From Planctomycetia bacterium (lineage in GTDB: Bacteria; Planctomycetota; Phycisphaerae; Phycisphaerales; SM1A02): a DNA stretch of 9,996 nt. Where the stretch lies: NCBI GenBank assembly GCA_009936695.1, contig JAACEA010000548.1, positions 1 to 9,996 of the forward strand, written 5' to 3'. Of this stretch, positions 1 through 7,159 are shown one piece after another. The stretch's first letter is position 1, and the number at the start of each line of letters is the position of its first letter. The position numbers and the translations under genes are program-made. A model generated the notes under the pieces. The model had not been told where the DNA came from, searched no databases, and was given only the letters and a program-made list of their open reading frames with translations.

Positions 1-152
1 CGAGTCTGGTGCAGACCGTCCCCGGTGTCAGTGTCACCGCGAAGCGTGGTGTCGCCACGGTCGTGATGCCGATGGATCTGCTCGAGAAGTCGGGACCACC
101 GATGGTGCTGGCCATCAATTGGGAGCGTCCCGGCGCGACGGCGTCCCGCTGA
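1..152 (+). CDS. C-terminal fragment of an unidentified protein
   Basis: An open frame enters from the left edge (first whole codon at 3) and ends at TGA 150-152, giving 49 residues. The piece alternates hydrophobic and charged residues (VSVTAKRGVATVVMPMD, then MVLAINWERPG) and has GC-rich third positions like the neighbouring genes, so it looks like real coding sequence. I do not recognise the family and no motif is complete. It converges on the acylase gene, with 64 bases between the two stops and a hairpin in that gap. The function cannot be inferred from this fragment. Confidence 0.6.
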   Translation, partial: SLVQTVPGVSVTAKRGVATVVMPMDLLEKSGPPMVLAINWERPGATASR

Positions 153-164
153 CGGTCACTCGAT

Positions 165-202
165 GATCACGACGCCGGTCGTCCATGCATGACGTCGTGG
201 TC
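165..202 (+). terminator. Hairpin between convergent genes, possible terminator
   Basis: GATCACGACG at 165-174 pairs with CGTCGTGGTC at 193-202: ten consecutive pairs, one of them a U-G wobble in the + strand RNA, around an 18-base loop that contains the palindrome CATGCATG (184-191). It begins 12 bases after the stop codon of the left-edge gene and lies before the stop of the convergent acylase gene. There is no T-run after either side, so it is not a classical intrinsic terminator. The wobble would be an A-C mismatch in the opposite RNA, so it suits the + strand transcript better. Terminator function is inferred from position. Confidence 0.35.
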
Positions 203-216
203 GGCGAGGCACGTGT

Positions 217-2556
217 TCATTTCGAGGCCGGGATCAACTCGATCGACGCCACGCCGGCACCCGGAAGCAAGGGTGCGGGATCGGCGTCCGCCCATGCATC
301 GTGACGATCCGCGAAATGTGGTGATCGCGGGTCGCCCGACTGTCCTCCAGGCAGCGTGAGGATCCCCTTCGATCGATCCGACGGGGACACGATCATCCGG
401 GCGGAGGCGCCGAACGATCCGCTCTGCACCCGGACGGCGCCCCAGTGTCCCGCCTGCGGGGTGGAGGGAAGATCGAAGCGATCGCCCACGAGTGGATTCA
501 GTGCGCCGATCGGATTGGGGAACGTGCCGCGGTTGCGCTCCGACCAGGGCGTGTCCGGATCCTCGAGATGCGACTCGATCGCCTTGGTCGCCGCATCGCG
601 AAGCACCTGGTCCCAGGATTCGATGCCTTCCGGAAGAAGCGAGGGATACCGGCGTTCGAGGGTGGCGAGGCAGATGTTCTCTCCGATCGCGGAGGCCGCG
701 GCGCGGCGTGCCGGCTCGTCGAGGTCGGGGGCCGACATCACGCGGTCGAAGATCGCGGTACGGGTTCGACGGATCGCCGCACGACGAAAGGCCTCGACGA
801 GCGGGACCGCGAGGCTGTCGGCCGAAGCGCGGCCATCCCAGTCGCGGACGATCTCGAGCGTGGCGTCGCGGCCCGGCTCGGCGGGCATTGATTCCAGCGC
901 CTGGATCAGCAGCCTTCGGAAGGGGACGAATCGTTGGATCGTCTCGTCGAGCTGGATCGCGAGTAGATCGAGTTCGGAGGCCGGATACGTGGAAGCCAGA
1001 TCCTGCCTGATCCGCCACGCCCGGCCGCCATCTGCCCAGTTGCTGCCGAGCTTCGCGGCGGCGTCGAGTGGAACGAGCCGATTGTTCGCGGTGAAGAGGA
1101 AACCTGACTCGGGATCGACCACCCGGGGACGATCGGCTTCGGGCAGCGGCCCGAACCAACCGGTGGTCGCATCGTGGATCATGGGGCTTCGCCCGTCGTA
1201 GCCACGGCGATCCGGCAGCCACCCGCTCAAGGTCCAGCCGATCCGGCCATGGCGATCGGCGATCAGGACGTTCTGCGAGGGGCCGTACCACCGCGCCGCG
1301 ACGTCGAGTGCTGCATCGACGTCGTCGACTTCGGTGAGGTCGACGAGCCCGAGGTTCACGGCCCCGGGCTGATCCGAGACTCGAAGCAGGCTCACCGGCC
1401 GGTCCGACCACGACGTGTCCTCGAGCACCGGGCCCCATCGCGTCCAGCGACTCTCCAGAACGACGGGATCGGCGCCGCGGACTTCGATCTCGACCGGGCG
1501 CACGTCGAACGCTTCCCATCCACCGGGCACCCGATACCGCCCGGGGTCGTCGGGATCGACGTCGATCAACACCAGATCCTCGAAGTCGCCGGTGGTGTTG
1601 GTGAGTCCCCAGGCGACCGACTCGGTCGAGCCGATCGGAAATCCGGGGGTGCCGGGAAGGGTGATGCCCACGAGGTCGACGTCCGGCCAGGCCACCGCGG
1701 CGGGATACCAGATGCCCGGCGTCGAATACCGAAGGTGGGGATCGTTGGCGACGATCGCGCGTCCATCCGAGGTCAGTCGGCCGGCGACTGCGAAGCTGTT
1801 GGAGCCGGGGCGAAGGTCGGGGGTCGATGGATCCGCGAGCCACGCCTGCTCGACGCCGGGTGCGGCCGCTCCGGTGGCGGGTGGATCGGGGAGGGACTCC
1901 GAGTCCGTCGCGTCGATGAGCAACGCGTCCCATCGTCCCTGCACGCTCAGGAGCCAGGCGGCGAGATCCGCGGGGACCGTCGCTCGGAGGAGTCCGACGT
2001 CCGGCTCGCGGTTCGCCGAACGTTGCAACGTGTCGAAGAGCGCGAGCATCACGAGCACGGAGTCCGATGGCCGCCACGGCTCCGGGCGAATGTTCAGCAG
2101 ACGGTACTCCGCCGGGGGGGGATCGACCGAGTCGATGAATGCGTTGACCCCTTGCGTGTAGTGCTCGAGGAGGATCCGCTCGGAATCGGCGAGCTCCCCG
2201 ACGATCCGTTCCGCGACTGCGCGGCGGCGTTGGATGGTCGGCGTCCGGTCCGCCGCGACCATCGCGGGCCCCACCAGGGCCGCCAGTTCCCCGGCCATCT
2301 TTCGCCGCGTCAGGTCCATCTGGACGAGTCGATCCCGGGCATGCATGAATCCGAGGGCGGCGAAGGCGTCGTTCCGATCATCGGCCTCGATCGATGGCGC
2401 TCCAAGCGCGTCGAGGTCGATTCGAACGGTGTTCGAGAGTCCTTCGACGGGGACGGCGGAGGCGTCGGTCGTGTCGGATGGAGCGGAACCGGGGGTGCCT
2501 CCATCGAGCGCCAGGGAGACGAGGAGCAGGGAGAGGCCGGCAAGCGTGATCGACAT
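217..2556 (-). CDS. Penicillin acylase family (S45) Ntn hydrolase, exported
   Basis: Hydrolyses amide bonds of acylated substrates; the family includes penicillin, cephalosporin and N-acyl-homoserine-lactone acylases. Numbering from the ATG at 2556 (779 aa), the alpha-chain signature HARDRLVQMDLTRRKMAGELA lies near residues 72-92. The processing site is PG/SNSF, where S252 would become the N-terminal catalytic serine of the beta chain after self-cleavage, followed by ANDPHL (270-275). TANNR (489-493) matches the region that supplies the oxyanion-hole asparagine, and GGQSGDPRSPHF (from 737) is the usual C-terminal motif. Length is normal for the family. The N-terminus is a hydrophobic segment (ITLAGLSLLLVSLAL), so the protein is probably exported to the periplasm. 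An upstream ATG at 2619 adds 21 residues but would overlap the start of the divergent gene; the 2556 ATG has AGGG eight bases upstream, so I prefer it. The substrate cannot be predicted. Confidence 0.93.
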   Translation of the reverse strand: MSITLAGLSLLLVSLALDGGTPGSAPSDTTDASAVPVEGLSNTVRIDLDALGAPSIEADDRNDAFAALGFMHARDRLVQMDLTRRKMAGELAALVGPAMVAADRTPTIQRRRAVAERIVGELADSERILLEHYTQGVNAFIDSVDPPPAEYRLLNIRPEPWRPSDSVLVMLALFDTLQRSANREPDVGLLRATVPADLAAWLLSVQGRWDALLIDATDSESLPDPPATGAAAPGVEQAWLADPSTPDLRPGSNSFAVAGRLTSDGRAIVANDPHLRYSTPGIWYPAAVAWPDVDLVGITLPGTPGFPIGSTESVAWGLTNTTGDFEDLVLIDVDPDDPGRYRVPGGWEAFDVRPVEIEVRGADPVVLESRWTRWGPVLEDTSWSDRPVSLLRVSDQPGAVNLGLVDLTEVDDVDAALDVAARWYGPSQNVLIADRHGRIGWTLSGWLPDRRGYDGRSPMIHDATTGWFGPLPEADRPRVVDPESGFLFTANNRLVPLDAAAKLGSNWADGGRAWRIRQDLASTYPASELDLLAIQLDETIQRFVPFRRLLIQALESMPAEPGRDATLEIVRDWDGRASADSLAVPLVEAFRRAAIRRTRTAIFDRVMSAPDLDEPARRAAASAIGENICLATLERRYPSLLPEGIESWDQVLRDAATKAIESHLEDPDTPWSERNRGTFPNPIGALNPLVGDRFDLPSTPQAGHWGAVRVQSGSFGASARMIVSPSDRSKGILTLPGGQSGDPRSPHFADRHDAWADADPAPLLPGAGVASIELIPASK

Positions 2557-2612
2557 GAAGATTGCCCTGAAGGGTTCGGCGAAGGTCGCGTCCGGCACCG
2601 TAGCATGTCGAC
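2557..2612. promoter_or_regulatory. Divergent intergenic region, putative overlapping promoters
   Basis: These 56 bases separate the start codons of the acylase (-) and the lipoprotein (+), so both promoters should be here or just inside the genes. On the - strand TGCTACGGT (2605-2597) resembles an extended -10 element and would give a leader of about 35 bases containing an AGGG ribosome site. On the + strand TAGCAT (2601-2606) could be a -10 element, but it ends only six bases before the ATG at 2613. Neither has a convincing -35 box. The assignment is inferred from position plus weak motifs. Confidence 0.25.
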
Positions 2613-4271
2613 ATGACATCGCCGCCTCTTCGTCGAAACCTGATCTTCATCGCCGGGCTGAGCGTCGCCGGTCTTCTCGCATTCGCCGGTGGCGGGTGCG
2701 GGGGTGAACCACCGGCCTCCTCCGATCCGCCTTCGCCCGTGGTGGATCAGGCACCGAAGGTCGCGGACCCCGTCGCCACCTCCGAGCCTGCCGAGGTCGG
2801 CGTCGCCGGTCCACCGGCTCCGACCGGCGCCGAGCCGAACCCGCTGCCCTCGCCGCGGTTGCTGATCACCGGCGCGACGATTCTCACGGACTTCGTTCGT
2901 GGCGAGGATGGTGGCTGGGAGGCGATGGCGCTCGACGAGTCCACGGTCGCGGTCCAGGACGGTGCCGTGGAGGGGATCTACGCGGCCAGCAACGTGGTGA
3001 TGCGACCGAACGACGTGGTGGTGACCGGTCGTGGGCGATACGTGATGGTGGCGCCGCTGGTGAGGGGTGACGGAGATGGATCGGCCTGGCTCGAAGGCGG
3101 CCGCCTGGTCGACGCGGTCCTGGCTGGAATCGGCGGCATCATCCTGCCGGATGCGATCGTCGAGTCCCGAGGTGCGCGGTGCGTGACGGCCCGGACGCTT
3201 CGAAAGGAGATTCCCGCCGCGGAACTGATCGCCGCGACGAAGGGTGGCGAAGCCGACCGTCTGGTGGATCTGCCGACGGACGGACGCGTGCTGGACGCGT
3301 TCTCGAAGGTGCTCGCGAAGCGGATCGCGGATGGGGAGGGGAACATCGAACTGCTCGCCAACCTCACGCGCATTCCCGCGGAGGCCACGGGACGTCCGGA
3401 GCTCGGCACGATCGCGGTCGGAACCCGGCCGAAGCTTCTGGTGCTGGAGGCGAATCCGATCGAGAACCCGCAGGCGATCCTCGATCCCTTCGCGATGGTC
3501 ATCGACGATCGAGCCGCTCGAAAGGCGGAGATTCTCGTGCTCCGTGAAGCGTCCGACCGGGCTCTGGGGGTCCGTGAGCAGGTCGCCGGGGAACGTCCGG
3601 AGGTCGAGTCGCCGGGCCCGCTCCGGTGGTGGTTGAACACGACGCAGGGCCAGGTGTTCGGTGGCGCCGTCGCATCCGTCGAGGGCGGTCGCCTCGACTA
3701 CGTCGCGGTGAGCGGTCGACCCCGGTTCGATCGCGCCGTCGGCACGCTCCGGCTCGACCCCGCGGCGGGGGAGCCGAACATGGAACTCGACTATGCGGGG
3801 CCGCCGGAGTCGTTCCGCATCGCGACGACGCCGACCGCGGAGGGATTGGCGGTCGATCTTCGCATCGTGGACCGCGAGGCGATCGAGGCCACGTCGCCCG
3901 GACCCTCGCTTCCGCCGATCGTGGATCTCGCGGTCGATCTCGACCTGCATCGCGAACGCTTGATGGCGAGCGAGGGCGTGCTCGAGATCGATCTTCAGGA
4001 ACTCCTCTACGGGAACGGTCCGATCGGTCTCGGTCCGCGTCGATACCGGTTCACCCCGATCGAACCCGACGCGTGTCCGCCGTGCTTCGAAGGGTTCGAA
4101 CGGGTGTGGTCGCTTGAGATTCTGGACACCGACGCGGTGCCGGTCTCGGTCGCCGGCACCGCGACGGTCGCGTTCCGGGCGGGACGTCCGGCCCGCATCC
4201 AGTTCATGACCGGCATCGATCCGGTCTGGGTGGACGAATATCCGGCGGTGGATCGCGTCCCGCTCGACTGA
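2613..4271 (+). CDS. Lipoprotein with degenerate amidohydrolase fold (likely pseudoenzyme)
   Basis: 552 aa. The N-terminus has two arginines, a hydrophobic stretch and AGGGC with Cys29, consistent with a lipoprotein signal, then a Pro/Ala-rich linker (about 32-80). Residues 82-150 (LLITGATILTD, VAVQDGAVEGI, VVVTGRGRYVMVAPLV) match the start of amidohydrolases, where the last strand normally runs into the metal-binding HxH. Residues 246-310 match the family's C-terminal end (LGTIAVGTRPKLLVLEANPIENPQAI). The HxH is absent, the only histidine in the protein is H446, and the barrel is cut to about 100 residues from the usual 250 or more. Catalysis by the normal mechanism is therefore excluded. 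Residues 330-552 form an extra, probably beta-rich domain with a CPPC motif (488-491) that I do not recognise. No ribosome site precedes the ATG, but the lipoprotein signal fixes the start. It may bind a ligand or serve a structural role on the membrane; this is inference. Confidence 0.85.
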   Translation: MTSPPLRRNLIFIAGLSVAGLLAFAGGGCGGEPPASSDPPSPVVDQAPKVADPVATSEPAEVGVAGPPAPTGAEPNPLPSPRLLITGATILTDFVRGEDGGWEAMALDESTVAVQDGAVEGIYAASNVVMRPNDVVVTGRGRYVMVAPLVRGDGDGSAWLEGGRLVDAVLAGIGGIILPDAIVESRGARCVTARTLRKEIPAAELIAATKGGEADRLVDLPTDGRVLDAFSKVLAKRIADGEGNIELLANLTRIPAEATGRPELGTIAVGTRPKLLVLEANPIENPQAILDPFAMVIDDRAARKAEILVLREASDRALGVREQVAGERPEVESPGPLRWWLNTTQGQVFGGAVASVEGGRLDYVAVSGRPRFDRAVGTLRLDPAAGEPNMELDYAGPPESFRIATTPTAEGLAVDLRIVDREAIEATSPGPSLPPIVDLAVDLDLHRERLMASEGVLEIDLQELLYGNGPIGLGPRRYRFTPIEPDACPPCFEGFERVWSLEILDTDAVPVSVAGTATVAFRAGRPARIQFMTGIDPVWVDEYPAVDRVPLD

Positions 4272-4280
4272 CTCGACGGG
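4259..4280. terminator. Hairpin at convergent gene ends, possible bidirectional terminator
   Basis: CCCG (4259-4262) plus TCGA (4264-4267) pair with TCGA (4273-4276) plus CGGG (4277-4280), giving an eight-pair stem with one bulged C at 4263 and a five-base loop. The loop contains the TGA stop of the lipoprotein gene (4269-4271), and the stem abuts the stop codon of the alpha/beta hydrolase gene (4281-4283). No T-run follows in either direction. The position between two convergent genes favours a terminator or transcript-end role, but this is inferred. Confidence 0.35.
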
Positions 4281-5189
4281 TCAATCGGGTCGGGAACGGA
4301 TTCCCGCGAGCAGGTCTTCGACGATCGCGGCGATCTCGTCCGGACGTTCGACCATGGTCGAATGGCCGGCCCGATCGATGGTGGTGAGATTCGCATGGGG
4401 GATGGCCGCCTGCCAGCAGGGTGCCGCGGAGGGATGGATGATCCGGTCGTCGCCGCCCCAGACGATCTCGGTCGGGCAGGTCACGGTGTGGAACCGGTCC
4501 GCGTTCCCCAGCATCACCGTTTCGAGGTTTCGCAGGACGATCTCGTGATCTTCGGCTCGATGCGCCGCCTCCCGGGCGACGACGTGCTTCATCCATCGAG
4601 GCATCCAGGGAGCCTTGGTGAAGTTGAGTTCGTAGACGCGTTCGAAGTCCGCGGTCGACTCGATGCGAAGCAGGTGTTCGTCGTTCTTCGCCGCGGCGAA
4701 GACCTCCGTGTCGATCGGAGGCTCGATGCCTGCAGGCCCGATCACCACCAGTCCGGCCACGGCGTCGGGCCGCGACGCGGCGTAGCCGGCGGCGATCGCC
4801 CCGCCCATGCTCGATCCCACGAGCACGGGGGCGGGGAGGCCGAGGGTCGAGATGAGATCGTCGATCGAATCGAGGAGATGTGCGAAGTCGATCGACGCCG
4901 GTTCGTGTCGGGGGTGAAGGCCGAAGCCCGGGAGATCCGGGACGATCACCCGATTCCGCCGCACCAGTCGACGGCCGAGTTGCAGCATGGTGGTTCCATC
5001 CACGCCGAAGCCGTGCACGAGCACCACCGGGGGGCCGACGTCCTCGGGGCCGCCTTCGAAGCGGGGCCACCCTCGATCCATGACGTGTCGGAGTCCCGCG
5101 AACCCCGCGGCATGATGAATGAGCCGTCGAAGAAGCCGTCCACGCCTGGTGATCGGTTCGACGAACGGCGCGTTCGAGTCGGATCGCAT
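4281..5189 (-). CDS. Alpha/beta hydrolase
   Basis: 302 aa, a complete alpha/beta-hydrolase-fold enzyme acting on ester or related bonds. HGFG (59-62) is the oxyanion-hole loop, GSSMG (125-129) the nucleophile elbow with S127, WGGDD (244-248) carries the likely acid D248, and GHS (275-277) supplies the catalytic H276. The pattern is closest to the lipase/esterase and meta-cleavage-product hydrolase group; the exact substrate is open. No signal peptide is evident: the N-terminus is arginine-rich (ITRRGRLLRRLIHHAAG), which may allow peripheral membrane contact. The ATG at 5189 is preceded by a strong ribosome site, GGAGGA (5203-5198), eight bases away. The gene follows the amidase by 31 bases on the same strand, so the two are probably co-transcribed. 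Confidence 0.92.
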   Translation of the reverse strand: MRSDSNAPFVEPITRRGRLLRRLIHHAAGFAGLRHVMDRGWPRFEGGPEDVGPPVVLVHGFGVDGTTMLQLGRRLVRRNRVIVPDLPGFGLHPRHEPASIDFAHLLDSIDDLISTLGLPAPVLVGSSMGGAIAAGYAASRPDAVAGLVVIGPAGIEPPIDTEVFAAAKNDEHLLRIESTADFERVYELNFTKAPWMPRWMKHVVAREAAHRAEDHEIVLRNLETVMLGNADRFHTVTCPTEIVWGGDDRIIHPSAAPCWQAAIPHANLTTIDRAGHSTMVERPDEIAAIVEDLLAGIRSRPD

Positions 5190-5220
5190 GTTCGAGTTCC
5201 TCCGATGGTCGGGCCCGGGG

Positions 5221-6939
5221 TCAGAGTTCCGGGTGTCGGTCCACGACGTCGAAACGTCGTTCGAGTTCGCGTCCGAGTCGGAGAAGGGTGCCTTCGTCGA
5301 AGAGACGTCCGATGAGCGTGAGACCGTGCGGCCTTCCGTCGTCGAACGAGATCGGTTGGACGAGCGTCGGATGCCCGGTGGCGTTGGTGATCAGCAGCAG
5401 GTTCGCGGCGAAGGCGGGTGTGACCAGCGCGTCCACGCGATCCATGACGTCCGCCATCATGTCCATCGCCTGACGGCGAACGCGATCCGCCTGCACCGCC
5501 TCCACGGCGGGTATGAACCACGCCTTGCGGAAACTGTTGGGCCAGGCCTGCGGCGCCTGCCACTTCAAGGTGTCGTCTTCGTTCGAGCGGGTGAGCGATT
5601 CGAACGCGGCGGCCGCTTCCGCGTACAGGGTGAGCAGCAGGGCGTCGTAGGGAAGATCGGGAAGTTCGACCTCGACGAGCTCGCATCCCGCGTCGCGGAG
5701 ATGGTCGACCGCGAGTCGATCGGCGGGATTCGCCCTCTCGAACCACGACGGGTTCCATCCGATCCGGAGTCCCGACACGCCTTCGGCGGGATCGTGGGCG
5801 AAGGGGACACCGACGCTGGAGGCGTCGCGTGGGTCGAAGCCGTTGATCGCGTCGAGGACGAGTCCGGTGTCGTTCACGCTCCGGCAGATGGGACCGATCT
5901 TGTCGAGCGACCAGCAGAGGCTCATCGCACCGGCTCGCGACACGCGTCCGAACGTGGGCCGGAGTCCGGTGGCGCCGCATCGCATCGAGGGTGACACGAT
6001 CGAGCCGAGGGTCTCGGTTCCCAGGGCGAACGCCATCAGCCCGCCCACGGTTCCGCTCGCGCTGCCGGCGCTGGAACCGCTGGAGCCCTGTTCGAGGTTC
6101 CAGGGGTTGTTGGTGCGACCACCGAACCAGATGTCGCCGTAGGCGAGCGCGCCGACCGCGGTCTTGCCGAGCATCACGGCGCCCGCCGCGTCGAGCTTCT
6201 CGATCACCGTCGCGGTCGTGGTGCCGACCCGGTCCTTGAACGGCGTGGCGCCCCAGGTCGCCCGGATTCCCTCGACGTCGATGATGTCCTTCGCACCGTA
6301 GGGGACTCCCTGCAGCGGTCCGTGGTCGATCCCCGCCCGGCGATCCGCATCGGCCCGCCTCGCCTGCTCGAGGGCCCGCTCGGCGGTGACCGTGATCATG
6401 CACTCGAGCTTCGGATCGAGTCGCTCGATCCGGTCGAGGTAGATCCGGGTGAGTCGTTCACTGGTGAGGTCGCCGCGCCGCATCCAGCCGGCCAGTCGTT
6501 CGACGGTCGCGAAGGCGATCGCCTCGTCTTCGGCGGGAAGCGGACCGGGCGCCATGGGAAGTCGATCGGGATCGCCGGTCGACGTCGCGAGATCGAGGGC
6601 GCGCCCGGGCGGAAGGGCCCGGAAGACCAGCGCGGGTGCGAGTTCGTTCGGCATCGCCCCGGCGTCGACCCTGGTCGCGAAGAGGTCGATCTGCGCCGCG
6701 ACGGTCGCCGCGATCATGGTGCGTTCGGCCTCGGTGAACTCGATGCCGGCGAGCCGTTCGGCCGCCGCGATGATGGCGGGCGTGATCTCCGCGTCGGCGG
6801 GCGTGTCGCGATCTGGAATGGAATCCGCTTCGGATGACATGGGTGTGGCGTCTCCAGTGACGGCACCCGCGAGTGGCAGGGCCGCGAGTCCCGCGGTGGA
6901 CATGAGAAGACGGCGGCGATCCGGGTCGTGCGTGCTCAT
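5221..6939 (-). CDS. Amidase signature family enzyme with Tat-like signal
   Basis: 572 aa. Hydrolyses carboxamides with the Ser-cisSer-Lys triad of the amidase signature family. K217 lies in GAKD, the cis-serine S289 in GSSAGSA, and the nucleophile S313 in GTETLGS, 24 residues further on as in GatA and FAAH; the CGATGLRPTFGRVSR segment (321-335) follows. The N-terminus DRRRLLMSTAGLAALPLAGA fits a twin-arginine signal, favouring the ATG at 6939 over the internal Met13 and predicting export in folded form. Residues 50-110 form an extra helical region (ITPAIIAAAERLAGIEFTEAERTMI) somewhat like GatC. The GSSAG/GTETLGSIV variants belong to a subfamily I recall from planctomycetes, Acidobacteria and Bacteroidetes, distinct from true GatA, so a tRNA-amidotransferase role is unlikely. 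GAGGT stands about 12 bases before the start. It leads a two-gene unit with the alpha/beta hydrolase. Confidence 0.93.
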   Translation of the reverse strand: MSTHDPDRRRLLMSTAGLAALPLAGAVTGDATPMSSEADSIPDRDTPADAEITPAIIAAAERLAGIEFTEAERTMIAATVAAQIDLFATRVDAGAMPNELAPALVFRALPPGRALDLATSTGDPDRLPMAPGPLPAEDEAIAFATVERLAGWMRRGDLTSERLTRIYLDRIERLDPKLECMITVTAERALEQARRADADRRAGIDHGPLQGVPYGAKDIIDVEGIRATWGATPFKDRVGTTTATVIEKLDAAGAVMLGKTAVGALAYGDIWFGGRTNNPWNLEQGSSGSSAGSASGTVGGLMAFALGTETLGSIVSPSMRCGATGLRPTFGRVSRAGAMSLCWSLDKIGPICRSVNDTGLVLDAINGFDPRDASSVGVPFAHDPAEGVSGLRIGWNPSWFERANPADRLAVDHLRDAGCELVEVELPDLPYDALLLTLYAEAAAAFESLTRSNEDDTLKWQAPQAWPNSFRKAWFIPAVEAVQADRVRRQAMDMMADVMDRVDALVTPAFAANLLLITNATGHPTLVQPISFDDGRPHGLTLIGRLFDEGTLLRLGRELERRFDVVDRHPEL

Positions 6940-6990
6940 GCACGCAGACTACCTCGTCCGGTGGAAACGGCCTGGAGACGGCACTCGCGG

Positions 6991-7159
6991 TCTAGGTCCT
7001 GTTTGACGGACCGGCGTCAGACCCGAGAGGTTCGGAGGCGGCCTCCAGCGAGGAGGTCGAAGCACGCGATTCCCCGGAGAATCGTCGATGCAGCCCGAGG
7101 ACGCGGGTGGTCGTCTCCGGGCCTCGAAGTCCCGATCGATCCGTCAAACAGGACCTAGA
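6991..7159. mobile_element. 169-bp element with perfect 20-bp terminal inverted repeats (MITE-like)
   Basis: TCTAGGTCCTGTTTGACGGA at 6991-7010 and its exact reverse complement at 7140-7159 bound 129 bases of non-coding sequence. The outer ends contain the palindrome CTAG (6992-6995 and 7155-7158), which could be a target-site duplication of CTAG or TA, leaving true terminal repeats of about 15-18 bp. The interior holds further stems: GGAGG-CGG-CCTCC near 7035-7047 and CGATTC-CCCGGA-GAATCG near 7066-7085. There is no transposase, so any mobility would need a parent element elsewhere. It sits between the DUF2892-like gene, whose TAG stop lies inside the right repeat, and the amidase start 51 bases beyond the left repeat. 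Alternatives are a structured RNA or a fixed transcription-ending hairpin. The repeat is directly seen; the mobile-element reading is inferred. Confidence 0.6.

Noticed and set aside
167..2077. A 636-codon open frame on the - strand, and a 480-codon frame at 1174-2616 on the + strand, over the acylase gene
   Set aside because: Both are arginine/serine-rich products of GC-rich sequence read out of frame; the acylase frame carries all the family motifs.
2310..3950. A 546-codon - strand frame opposite the lipoprotein gene
   Set aside because: It is low-complexity and Arg/His-rich without a recognisable domain, while the opposite strand encodes a lipoprotein signal and amidohydrolase motifs.
5990..6080. 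Departures from the canonical amidase motifs (GSSAG for GGSSGG, GTETLGSIV for GTDTGGSIR) as a sign of lost activity
   Set aside because: The Ser-Ser-Lys triad and the 24-residue spacing are intact, and I recall this variant as typical of a known bacterial amidase subfamily.
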